From assembly GCA_019119935.1 (NCBI GenBank), contig DWWA01000016.1, positions 36,505-100,504 on the forward strand: a stretch of DNA of 64,000 nt, in the 5' to 3' direction. The position numbers and the translations under genes are program-made. This document shows, piece by piece, positions 43,400-51,476 of this stretch. Source of the DNA: Candidatus Ruthenibacterium merdavium (GTDB lineage Bacteria; Bacillota; Clostridia; Oscillospirales; Ruminococcaceae). The notes under the pieces are model-generated. The model made no database searches. It was given only the letters and a program-made list of their open reading frames with translations, and was not told the DNA's origin. How positions within the stretch are numbered: position 1 is the stretch's first letter; every line of letters starts with the position of its first letter.

Positions 43400-44317
43400 A
43401 TGGAACTACGGGTTTTGCAATACTTTGTTGCCGTTGCGAAAGAACAAAATATTTCCTCCGCTGCAAAATCATTGCATCTTTCTCAGCCGACGCTTTCCCG
43501 CCAGCTGAAAGATTTAGAAAACGAACTTGGCAAGCAGCTGATGATTCGCGGAAGCCGAAATATTACACTAACCGAAGAAGGGCTGCTTTTACGAAAACGA
43601 GCGGAAGAAATTCTTGATTTAGTCGGGCGCACGGAAAAAGAAATCACCCGATCGGATGAAACCGTCAGCGGTGATATTTACATCGGCACCGGAGAAACCG
43701 ACGGCGTGCGTCAAATTGCGAAAACCGCAAAGCAGCTTCAAAGCAAATACCCCAATATTCACTTGCATATTGTCAGCGGCGACGCGCTGGATGTATGCGA
43801 ACGGCTGGATAACGGGCTCTTTGATTTCGGCATTCTTTTAGGCGATATGGATAAATTAAAATATCACTATTTGACACTTCCCACAAAAGATACTTGGGGC
43901 GTGCTGATGCGGCGCGACAGCCCCCTAGCGCAAAAAGAAAGCATTGTCCCGGAGGACTTATGGGATAAGCCCCTGATTCTTTCTCGGCAGTCGGAAAACA
44001 AAAGCGGGCTGTACCGCTGGCTTCAAAAAGAGCCTTCTCGATTGCATACCGTTGCAACCTATAACCTCATTTACAATGCTTCTTTAATGGTAGATGAAGG
44101 CATGGGATATGCCTTTACATTAGATAAACTGATTAACACCACCGAAAGCAACCTTTGTTTTCGCCCCTTAAAGCCGCAGCTTACGCTAGAAATGAACCTT
44201 GTCTGGAAAAAATCGCAAGTGTTTTCCAAAGCCGCAGAATTATTTTTGCAAGCGCTGAAAGACAGCTTGTTTTCTCTTTCTGAACGACGCGAGTCCACTG
44301 CGAACGAAAAAAGATAA
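43400..44317 (+). CDS. LysR family transcriptional regulator
   Basis: A 305-residue regulator. The N-terminal winged HTH (VLQYFVAVAKEQNISSAAKS, then LHLSQPTLSRQLKDLE) is followed by a periplasmic-binding-like effector domain (about residues 90-295). AGGAGG precedes the ATG at 43400; the frame opens further upstream but lacks a ribosome site. It is divergent from the five-gene operon, so it most likely controls it in response to a small-molecule substrate. It is followed by a very strong terminator. Confidence 0.93.
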   Translation: MELRVLQYFVAVAKEQNISSAAKSLHLSQPTLSRQLKDLENELGKQLMIRGSRNITLTEEGLLLRKRAEEILDLVGRTEKEITRSDETVSGDIYIGTGETDGVRQIAKTAKQLQSKYPNIHLHIVSGDALDVCERLDNGLFDFGILLGDMDKLKYHYLTLPTKDTWGVLMRRDSPLAQKESIVPEDLWDKPLILSRQSENKSGLYRWLQKEPSRLHTVATYNLIYNASLMVDEGMGYAFTLDKLINTTESNLCFRPLKPQLTLEMNLVWKKSQVFSKAAELFLQALKDSLFSLSERRESTANEKR

Positions 44318-44323
44318 ATTCAA

Positions 44324-44374
44324 AAAAGTGCAGGAGATTGAAAGGCAACGCCTTTCAATCTCCTGCACTTTTAT
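44324..44374. terminator. Strong bidirectional terminator after lysR
   Basis: Near-perfect arms of about 22 bases (from 44324 and to 44372) around a short AAC-type loop, with A- and T-runs. It separates lysR from the convergent GH13 gene. Confidence 0.88.
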
Positions 44375-44400
44375 CTGATGATAAGAGAATCACACGCCTG

Positions 44401-45714
44401 TCAGCGCTCCATTTTCCAATACTGAGCACTATACGGGGGAAGCTCGCTTCCTCCGCCGAAATCATGGGTTTTTCCCGTCAGCAGCTCTTGCGCCAAACCA
44501 CAGCCCGCATCAAAATGGGCCGTGTAAGGCTGCGCATCTGCGTTAATCGCCACCAGCACGCGCTCACTGTCCGTTTTCCGTTCAAAAATAATTTGGCGGT
44601 TTGTCAAAACCACATTGCGGTAACTGCCATAGCAAAGTGCATTGCTCTCCCGGTGAGCTTTGGTGAGCAGCGAAATCCAATCGGTTAGCTCATTCCACTG
44701 CGGCAAGGCAATTTCCGGGCGCAGCACAGCATCACTTCCCGCCTGTTTGCTGCCTTTTTCGCCCCATTCACTGCCGTAATAAACCGCGGGAACGCCCGGC
44801 ATGCCAAACATCAATGCATAAGCCAAAGGCAAATGCTTGGGATCGGTCAATTGGCTGGCAATGCGTGTGACATCGTGGTTATCCAGGAAGGCAAGCAAAT
44901 GCGCCCCTTTGTAAAGCGTCCAATCTTCCGGGCCAAACTGGCGGGCCAGGCTGTGGGCAATTTCAAACAAGTTCATGGAGTTGAAACTCGACCATAAGCC
45001 TTTATAACATTCGTAGTTCGTAACCGAATGACACATCTCCCCGCTCATCCACTGCTTATAATCACCATGCAGCGTTTCGCCCATCAAAACAAAGTCCGGC
45101 TTTAGGGTTTGCGTAAACTCCCGCAGCTGGCGAAGATAATGCTGCGGCAGACAATATGCAACATCCAAGCGCAGGCCGTCAATATCAAATTGCTCCACCC
45201 ATGTGCGGATGGCATCGAACTGATGGCGCACCACGTCGGGATGGCTCAAATTCAGCTTTACCAGCTCGTTGTGGCCTTCCCATGCTTCGTACCAAAAACC
45301 GTCGTTGCGGTCGGTATTGCCGCCGAAATCAATGTGAAACCAATCTTTGTAAGGGCTGTCCCACTTTTTTTCCTGTACATCGCGAAACGCCCAAAAACCG
45401 CGCCCCACGTGGTTGAATACGCCGTCCAGCATCACGCGCAGGCCCGCATCGTGCAGGGCCTTGCATACCTTGGCAAAATCTTCGTTCGTACCCAGCCGAA
45501 CATCCAAACGGAAATAGTCGCGCGTATCGTAACCGTGCCGGTCGCTTTCAAACACCGGATTAAACAGCACGGTATCTGCGCCCAGCTTTTTGATATGCTC
45601 TACCCAATCTAAAATGCGCAGAATTCTGCTTTGGGGCACCCCATCGTTGCCTTCCGGCGCACCGCATAATCCCAGCGGATAAATCTGATAGACAACCGCT
45701 TCATCAAACCACAT
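44401..45714 (-). CDS. GH13 alpha-amylase family glycosidase
   Basis: A 437-residue cytosolic alpha-glucan hydrolase or transferase. The four GH13 motifs are clear: DGVFNHVG (97-104), GLRLDVAY with nucleophile D184, MGETLHGD with acid/base E213, and FLDNHD with D281. No signal peptide and no extra N-terminal carbohydrate-binding domain are seen; a small C-terminal beta domain completes it. AGGAGGCAG precedes the ATG. Substrate could be maltodextrins, cyclodextrins or similar. Neighbour glmS is a separate unit. Confidence 0.92.
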   Translation of the reverse strand: MWFDEAVVYQIYPLGLCGAPEGNDGVPQSRILRILDWVEHIKKLGADTVLFNPVFESDRHGYDTRDYFRLDVRLGTNEDFAKVCKALHDAGLRVMLDGVFNHVGRGFWAFRDVQEKKWDSPYKDWFHIDFGGNTDRNDGFWYEAWEGHNELVKLNLSHPDVVRHQFDAIRTWVEQFDIDGLRLDVAYCLPQHYLRQLREFTQTLKPDFVLMGETLHGDYKQWMSGEMCHSVTNYECYKGLWSSFNSMNLFEIAHSLARQFGPEDWTLYKGAHLLAFLDNHDVTRIASQLTDPKHLPLAYALMFGMPGVPAVYYGSEWGEKGSKQAGSDAVLRPEIALPQWNELTDWISLLTKAHRESNALCYGSYRNVVLTNRQIIFERKTDSERVLVAINADAQPYTAHFDAGCGLAQELLTGKTHDFGGGSELPPYSAQYWKMER

Positions 45715-45736
45715 AGAATCTGCCTCCTGTTTCGTT

Positions 45737-45761
45737 CAGAAGGCTGTATTTTTGCCTTCTG
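45737..45761. repeat. Inverted repeat at the GH13 gene start site
   Basis: CAGAAGGC (45737-45744) and GCCTTCTG (45754-45761) flank nine bases. A minus-strand TATAAT (45763-45768) lies directly upstream, so the repeat spans the expected start and may be an operator or a 5' hairpin. Confidence 0.45.
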
Positions 45762-45814
45762 TATTATAAGATGATTATATGACGGATGCCTGTTTCCTGT
45801 CAAACTTTCGCTAT

Positions 45815-45869
45815 GAAAAAAGATTGCCCTGCCGTGATGTGTTTCATACACAAAACAGCAGGGCAATCC
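45815..45869 (-). terminator. Terminator after glmS
   Basis: On the minus strand GGATTGCCCTGC pairs with GCAGGGCAATC, followed by a run of T. Confidence 0.85.
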
Positions 45870-45870
45870 T

Positions 45871-47706
45871 TTATTCTACGGTAACACTTTTGGCAAGGTT
45901 TCGCGGTTTATCAATATCGCATCCATGTTGGCGCGCAGTGTAATAGGCAAAGAGCTGCGCATACACCGTCGCCAAAAGCGGCGCGGTATACCAAGGTGCA
46001 TCTTCAATGGGCCAAACGGTGCAGCCCTCAATCGGGGTTTGAGGCGGTGTGCCAATTAACAGCAGATACGCGCCGCGGGCTTTGACCTCCTGCATATTAG
46101 AAAGTGTCTTTTCCAAAATTTGCGGCTGTGTTGCAATGGCGGCTACCAGCGTGCGTTCGTCAATCAAGGCGATGGTGCCGTGTTTCAGCTCGCCGGCCGG
46201 GTACGCTTCACTGTGCAGGTAAGACACCTCTTTTAATTTCAGAGCAGACTCTAAAGATGTGGTATAGTCCATCAAGCGCCCAATGAAAAAGATGTCGTGA
46301 CACGCACGGTTGGCGCGTGCAAAATCTTCGACAATAGCACGCTGATTTAAAATAGACTGAATCTGTCGCGGCAAACTCATTAAAGTTTTCAGCGCGTCTT
46401 TCAGTTCTTCGTCACTGATTTTGCCGCGCAGGTGTGCCAAATCAAGCGCTAAAATCTCGAACAGCAAAACCTGTGTTAAATACGCTTTTGTGGAGGCCAC
46501 GGCAATCTCCGGCCCTGCCAGCGTGTACATGACCGTATCGGCTTCGCGGGCAATGGATGCGCCAATCACATTGGAAAACGCCAGCGCACGCATCCCGAGC
46601 TGCTTTGCCTTGCGCAGTGCCGCCAGCGTATCAGCCGTTTCACCGCTTTGGCTGACCGCCAGAAAAACGTGGCCCTCGGGGTTGCGCTCTTGCTCTACCA
46701 CCGTCTGATAGCGGTACTCGCTGGCAACGCAGGCATCCGTGCGCACCCCGGCAAACTGTTCAATCAGCGCTTTGCCCATGCAGCCCGCGTGATACGCCGT
46801 ACCGCACGCGGCAATCGTCAGCTCTTTGAGCTGTTTTGCCTGCTCGGGGGTAAAAGGCATGTGCTCACGTCGGATAGTGTAATCGGCGGAGTCAATGTAA
46901 TGTGCCAGCGTGTCGGCAATCACCTGCGGCTGTTCACAGATTTCTTTCAGCATAAAGTGATCAAAACCGTTTTTCTGTGCCGCGCTCGTGTCCCATGAAA
47001 TCGTTACGTTCACTCGTTTGCGCTCTTTGCCGTCCAAACCGTAGAAAACTGTGCTTCCCGGCGTTACCACAGCAATGTCGCCGTCCTCGGGCAAATAGAC
47101 ATTTCGGGTGTATTCCAAAAGCGCACATACATCGCTTGCCACATAGTGGCATCCCTGTCCCACACCGATGACAAGCGGGCTGTGGCTTCGGGCACAATAC
47201 AGCGTATCGGGTGCACAGCGGTCTAAAATCACCAGTGCAAACGAGCCTTTGAGCATCCCCAGCACTTTAAGCAGTGTCGTTTTCATATCATTTTCGTAAT
47301 GCACCGCCAAAAGCTGTGCCACAACCTCGGTATCCGTTTCAGAAACAAAAGAAACGCCTTTTTCCATGAGCTGTGCTTTCAGCTCGGCATAGTTTTCAAT
47401 AATGCCGTTATGTACCAGCGCAATGCGGCGGTCAATGTCAAAATGCGGATGGCAGTTTTCCAAAGAGGGCTTACCGTGAGTGGCCCAGCGTGTGTGCCCA
47501 ATTCCGCACACACCGGAAATCGGATTCTTTTCCACTTCCTCCCGAAGCTGGTCAATTCGTCCTACCGCTTTGCGCACGGCAAATCCGTCTGCCTGCACTG
47601 CGGCAATTCCGGCAGAATCATACCCGCGATACTCCAGGGCAGAAAGCCCTTTCAGCAAAAATTCACAGCAGGAAGTTTTTCCTGTAAACCCAACAATTCC
47701 ACACAT
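45871..47706 (-). CDS. glmS: Glutamine-fructose-6-phosphate aminotransferase (isomerizing)
   Basis: Makes glucosamine-6-phosphate for cell-wall synthesis. The start ATG at 47706 (after AAAGGAG) places Cys2 as the N-terminal nucleophile of the glutaminase domain (MCGIVGFTGK). The isomerase domain has two SIS folds (SQSGETADTLAAL and SVTVE at the C-terminal end of the chain). An in-frame ATG at 47745 would bury Cys2 and is rejected. 611 residues, the usual length. In most Firmicutes glmS is preceded by a self-cleaving ribozyme; I do not see one here. Confidence 0.97.
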   Translation of the reverse strand: MCGIVGFTGKTSCCEFLLKGLSALEYRGYDSAGIAAVQADGFAVRKAVGRIDQLREEVEKNPISGVCGIGHTRWATHGKPSLENCHPHFDIDRRIALVHNGIIENYAELKAQLMEKGVSFVSETDTEVVAQLLAVHYENDMKTTLLKVLGMLKGSFALVILDRCAPDTLYCARSHSPLVIGVGQGCHYVASDVCALLEYTRNVYLPEDGDIAVVTPGSTVFYGLDGKERKRVNVTISWDTSAAQKNGFDHFMLKEICEQPQVIADTLAHYIDSADYTIRREHMPFTPEQAKQLKELTIAACGTAYHAGCMGKALIEQFAGVRTDACVASEYRYQTVVEQERNPEGHVFLAVSQSGETADTLAALRKAKQLGMRALAFSNVIGASIAREADTVMYTLAGPEIAVASTKAYLTQVLLFEILALDLAHLRGKISDEELKDALKTLMSLPRQIQSILNQRAIVEDFARANRACHDIFFIGRLMDYTTSLESALKLKEVSYLHSEAYPAGELKHGTIALIDERTLVAAIATQPQILEKTLSNMQEVKARGAYLLLIGTPPQTPIEGCTVWPIEDAPWYTAPLLATVYAQLFAYYTARQHGCDIDKPRNLAKSVTVE

Positions 47707-47908
47707 ACACGACGCTCCTTTTGTTTCGGGCGCTTTGATTTCCAATCGCTTGCACCTCTCATTTTGCGCCTATCGCCGCAGCATACAAAGCCGCACCGCC
47801 GGGCAGTGCCATGTCGAAAAATAAAGCCCTTTTTCCACCGGCTTTGCTTTCCCGCTCTCAGGGAAAGGCAAACGCTCGCACAGCTCCCACGTTCAGACGA
47901 TATGCAAT
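47707..47908 (-). promoter_or_regulatory. Long structured glmS leader, not a recognisable glmS ribozyme
   Basis: About 200 bases between the predicted start and glmS. On the minus strand the visible stems are CTTTCCC/GGGAAAG, AAAGCC/GGGCTTT and GCACTG/CGGTGC. The ribozyme core patterns expected near the 5' cleavage site are absent at the right distance. It could be another regulatory RNA or a degenerate ribozyme. Confidence 0.4.
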
Positions 47909-47914
47909 GTGCCT

Positions 47915-47943
47915 ATTGTAACTGCTTTTTCCAAAAAAATCAA
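47915..47943 (-). promoter_or_regulatory. SigA promoter for glmS
   Basis: Minus-strand TTGATT (47938-47943), 17-base spacer, TACAAT (47915-47920). Confidence 0.6.
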
Positions 47944-48018
47944 TACCGAAAATGAAAAAAAAGTACACAAAAATGCAAATATTGAGTTTGAAATACTCTT
48001 AAGCAATGATTCAAAAGC

Positions 48019-48066
48019 AAAAAGGCCGCGGCGAGTTCGGCAATCAAGCCTTCTCTCGCTGCGGCT
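48019..48066 (-). terminator. Terminator after the histidine kinase gene
   Basis: Minus-strand GCCGCAGCGAG pairs with CTCGCCGCGGC (one wobble) and is followed by a T-run. The rest of 47707-48147 is the glmS leader, promoter and A/T-rich sequence. Confidence 0.75.
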
Positions 48067-48147
48067 GAATCGTAAATATTCGAATACCTTTCGGAAAATT
48101 TTTCACTTTGCAACACAAAGCATGTGTTAACTTATTTCGCACATCTT

Positions 48148-50655
48148 TTATTCTGATTCCCCATGGACAAAACGATCAATCACTCTGCACAAATTGGCAA
48201 AATCAATCGGCTTTGCCACATGGTCGTTCATTCCCGCTTGCTTTGTCATAGCAATATCTTCGGCGAACGTATTGGCGGTAACGGCAATCATCGGCACAGA
48301 TTTTGCATCGCCGCGCTCCAAGGCGCGAATCAAGCGTGCCGCCTCACAGCCTCCCATGACAGGCAGCTGCATATCTAAAAGCAAAATATCAAACGTATTT
48401 TCCTGTGCCTGTTCAAATATTTTCACCGCCTGCCGGCCGTCACGCGCTTGTGTAATCACCGCACCTTGTGACGATAAAATTTCAGTGGCAATTTCCATAT
48501 TGATGGGGTCATCCTCTGCCAATAAAATGCGAATTCCATCCAAACGCGGCGGTTCTTGCTTTATTGGTGCCGACTTTTCCTCTTGCCGGTGTTCCGTTTC
48601 GATTACCGCCAGAGGTAACTCCACAATAAATCGGCTTCCTTTTCCGAGTTCACTTTCACAGCGGATTTCACCGTTCATCTGCTGTACAAGCTGGCGAACA
48701 ATGGGCATTCCAAGCCCCGTTCCCGTGGCCTGACGTGTTGTAAAACGTGTTTCACGCGCGTAAGGCTCAAACACATGCGCTAAAAACTCTTTCGACATCC
48801 CTACGCCGTCATCTGCAATTCCAAAGCGGTAGGTTCCGGCTTGTTCCTGCACATGTACGCTGATGGTACCTCCGTTTTTTGTGTATTTAAACGCATTGGA
48901 AAGTAAGTTATTCAAAATTTGGCCCAACCGAGCGGAATCTCCCATTACGTCCTCATGCTGAATTTCTACACAGACATCAAAATTTCTATTTTCTCGCTGT
49001 GCCAAAGCATAAAAAATATCACAGTATTCCTGAATACACTGGTGCAAATTCATCGGTTTGCAGTCAAGCGAAAATTTTCCTCTTTCCATTCTGGATATTT
49101 CAAGCAAATCGTTAATGAGAGAAAGCAGCTGCTTTGCGGCGAATTCCATTTTGTCAAGATAGCCGCTGGCTTTTTGAGAATCGGCAACCTCTGCACGCAC
49201 CAGCGAACACATTCCGATGACTGCGTTGAGCGGCGTTCGCATCTCGTGTGACATCCGGTTAAAGAAGGTAACCTTTGCCTTTTGTGCTTCTTTTTCCGTT
49301 TCCAGCGCCCGGTTCAACAAATCAATTTCGCTGATCTGACGGCGCTTTTCCGCATCAATTTCACGAAAACAAAAAACAACCTCATGAGAGCCGGGATGTT
49401 TATCGAAGAGCATCTCCACATTTACCCAGCGCAGCTCCTCTCCAAAGCGGCGCAAGTAGTCGCCCCCGAAACGCTTTGTCTGATTTTGCACAAGGCGTCT
49501 GACATTTTCTAAGGAGAAACTTTTTTCAAACTCAGCATAGGTTTCTTTTCCAATCACCTTCTCGATTGCACACAAAAAGCTTTCGTACGGGCCGCGTTTG
49601 GGCATTTGGTCTTTCATGTCCTCGGCACATTTTAGGGTTTCAAACGTACCGGCTTCATAATCAACGCGATAAATTGCATAGTAAAGTTCGCCGAGCGCCT
49701 GCACGGTTTCGCTTGCGGCGCGCAGTTTTTTTGTTTTTCTTCCATCTCTCCATGCAGTCACTAAAAGCGCGGCCGCAAACAGCACCACTAAAACGAAAAA
49801 GAATCGAATGACGGTTTCCAGTTCATACAAAATTTCATGAATCGGAATCGTCAGAACGGAAACCCAGCCGTTTTCCATCACATGGTAATAGACGCCGTGC
49901 TGTTTTCCGTCCGGTGCCTCAATGCTTGTATCATAAGCCAGCAAACTGCCGTCATCAATTCCCTCTTGCAGTACCACAGCATATTGGGAAAGCTGTTCTC
50001 CGGTATAATCTGCATCCGTCACGCTATAAAGAACCGTGCCGTCTTGTGCACATAAAAAATACACGCTTCCCCTCGGCATTGACTGATGTTTTGCTACTCC
50101 CCAGCCTTTCACCGGAGCCCAAAGAGCAAGTACATCTCCGGTTTCATTAATTTGGCGAGAAAAAATCATCCACTTTGCTTCATCATTCTGCACAACACCC
50201 GCAAAGATCGTTTCTCCGTCTGCCTGCCGAGCCTTTTGCGCCCAATCGACGTCCGATGCCGCAATAATGTCCGCTTGCCCCATTTGTTCGCCTTGGATCA
50301 AAGCGGTTAAACGCAAATCCTCCCCGTCAATTTGGCAAATTTCCTCTTGACGCGCCGCAAGCCACTCAGCAGATTCTTCCAGCGTTTTGATATCATCCTC
50401 CAAGCGTTTTGCCTGAATGGATAAAATTTCCTCATAAAATCGAATCTGATTTTGCTCTTGATTGGAGTAACTGCGGGTTACATAGTTCCCTACGTCCTGC
50501 GCATCTTGGAGCAATCTTTCGCGCACAACCACTGCACTTGCCGTTAAAAACAGCGTAAAAGCCATAAACATTGCCATGCTAAGCCAAAAATTACGCATAT
50601 CCGAACGGGCTTTTTTCTTTATCTGTTTCATTTTGCGGTGATATCCCCTTTTCAT
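48148..50655 (-). CDS. Membrane hybrid sensor histidine kinase with receiver domain
   Basis: An 835-residue hybrid kinase. Two membrane helices (about 22-43 and 288-308) flank a 240-residue extracellular sensor of the double-Cache kind. HisKA is NRMSHEMRTPLNAVIG (phosphorylated His in SHEMR). The ATPase has NLLSNAFKYTKNG, DDGVGM and GTGLGM motifs. The C-terminal receiver has LLDMQLPVMGG with the phospho-Asp. The receiver plus the separate HPt protein encoded divergently suggest a phosphorelay. The promoter -10 ends 15 bases before the ATG, so the leader is unusually short; M9 is an alternative start. Confidence 0.92.
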   Translation of the reverse strand: MKRGYHRKMKQIKKKARSDMRNFWLSMAMFMAFTLFLTASAVVVRERLLQDAQDVGNYVTRSYSNQEQNQIRFYEEILSIQAKRLEDDIKTLEESAEWLAARQEEICQIDGEDLRLTALIQGEQMGQADIIAASDVDWAQKARQADGETIFAGVVQNDEAKWMIFSRQINETGDVLALWAPVKGWGVAKHQSMPRGSVYFLCAQDGTVLYSVTDADYTGEQLSQYAVVLQEGIDDGSLLAYDTSIEAPDGKQHGVYYHVMENGWVSVLTIPIHEILYELETVIRFFFVLVVLFAAALLVTAWRDGRKTKKLRAASETVQALGELYYAIYRVDYEAGTFETLKCAEDMKDQMPKRGPYESFLCAIEKVIGKETYAEFEKSFSLENVRRLVQNQTKRFGGDYLRRFGEELRWVNVEMLFDKHPGSHEVVFCFREIDAEKRRQISEIDLLNRALETEKEAQKAKVTFFNRMSHEMRTPLNAVIGMCSLVRAEVADSQKASGYLDKMEFAAKQLLSLINDLLEISRMERGKFSLDCKPMNLHQCIQEYCDIFYALAQRENRNFDVCVEIQHEDVMGDSARLGQILNNLLSNAFKYTKNGGTISVHVQEQAGTYRFGIADDGVGMSKEFLAHVFEPYARETRFTTRQATGTGLGMPIVRQLVQQMNGEIRCESELGKGSRFIVELPLAVIETEHRQEEKSAPIKQEPPRLDGIRILLAEDDPINMEIATEILSSQGAVITQARDGRQAVKIFEQAQENTFDILLLDMQLPVMGGCEAARLIRALERGDAKSVPMIAVTANTFAEDIAMTKQAGMNDHVAKPIDFANLCRVIDRFVHGESE

Positions 50656-50669
50656 AAATTCCCTCTTTC

Positions 50670-50697
50670 AGTATAATTTTGTTTGCAAAAAAGTCAA
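50670..50697 (-). promoter_or_regulatory. SigA promoter for the hybrid kinase
   Basis: Minus-strand TTGACT (50692-50697), 16-base spacer, TATACT (50670-50675). Confidence 0.6.
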
Positions 50698-50732
50698 TCA
50701 TTGTCAAAGAAAAAGAAAAACCCCCTTTATTG

Positions 50733-50762
50733 TTGGACTTTAAAGAGAAAACAGGGTATAAT
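50733..50762 (+). promoter_or_regulatory. SigA promoter for the HPt operon
   Basis: TTGGAC (50733-50738), 18-base spacer, perfect TATAAT (50757-50762). It leaves a leader of about 330 bases before the HPt gene. Confidence 0.65.
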
Positions 50763-50950
50763 GGAAGCGTCGTGAGCAGATTTTGTAACTGCTTTCGATG
50801 CATGGAAAAATAAGAATATTCAGCCTGCTCTTCTCGAGCGATATCCGTGCTGCATCGTGCGGCCTTTCCTTGGCTGAATATTTTCATTCCCGCGCCTTCT
50901 GCGTCTTAGAGCTCAATCTGCATATTATCCCAAACCTCTGCGGATTTTTT
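50763..50950 (+). ncRNA. Structured leader RNA of the HPt operon with terminator and competing pairing
   Basis: Arms seen: GCGTCG/CGATGC with inner AGCAG/CTGCT (50767-50801). A three-way junction follows, with AATATTCAGCC/GGCTGAATATT (50815-50825/50872-50882) enclosing GCTC/GAGC (50827/50836) and GCTGCA/TGCGGC (50849/50858). A terminator-like stem AATCTGC/GCGGATT (50915-50921/50940-50946) with six T ends it. GCAGATT (50776-50782) is also perfectly complementary to AATCTGC, so the first hairpin could switch the terminator. No known class is recognised. The rest, 50951-51095, is A/T-rich leader with no gene. Confidence 0.45.
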
Positions 50951-51095
50951 ATATTTTATAATTCAAAATGCAAGCATCCGAAAGCAGAGAATTTTTCTGT
51001 TGTTTGTCCCGGTGAGCTGTATTTTTCCTGATACAGGCGCCAATCTGCCTTCAGAATTTCTATCAATCGCAATATCGTGAAAAGGAGATTTTTTA

Positions 51096-51470
51096 ATGAA
51101 TGAACCGGAGTTTTTCTCTCAATTAAAGGCCGTCGACATCGATATCGACACCGCACTGGAACGCTTTATGGGCAACCAAGGTCTTTATGTGCGCTTTTTA
51201 CTGCAGCTTCCGGAAATGTTGGATTTTGAAGCAATGCGCCAATCACTTGAAGCGCAAGACCAAGAAGCTTTTTACCATCAAATTCACACGCTTAAGGGAA
51301 CTGCTGCGAATTTGGGGGTCAGCGCGGTTAGTGACTGCGCGCATGCCATTTTAGCCGAGCTTCGCACGGGAGGCTTTCGCAATATGAAAAAGCTTCAAGA
51401 GCTTTTAAAAGAAATTGAAACAGAGAGTGAGCGCGTTGTTGACACAATTCATTACTGCAAAGGAGCATAA
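51096..51470 (+). CDS. Histidine phosphotransfer (HPt) protein
   Basis: A 124-residue, mostly helical protein with the HPt core HQIHTLKGTAANLGV; H64 is the predicted phosphorylated residue. AAAAGGAG precedes the ATG. It has no other domain, so it is a free intermediate between a hybrid kinase and a response regulator. The hybrid kinase is encoded divergently upstream and the response regulator starts six bases downstream, which strongly suggests all three form one relay. Confidence 0.92.
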   Translation: MNEPEFFSQLKAVDIDIDTALERFMGNQGLYVRFLLQLPEMLDFEAMRQSLEAQDQEAFYHQIHTLKGTAANLGVSAVSDCAHAILAELRTGGFRNMKKLQELLKEIETESERVVDTIHYCKGA

Positions 51471-51476
51471 CAAAAT

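Noticed and set aside
47723..47736. AAGCGCCCGAAAC on the minus strand resembles the glmS ribozyme cleavage-site core
   Set aside because: It lies only about 20-30 bases before the glmS start, leaving no room for the roughly 145-base ribozyme that must follow the cleavage site.
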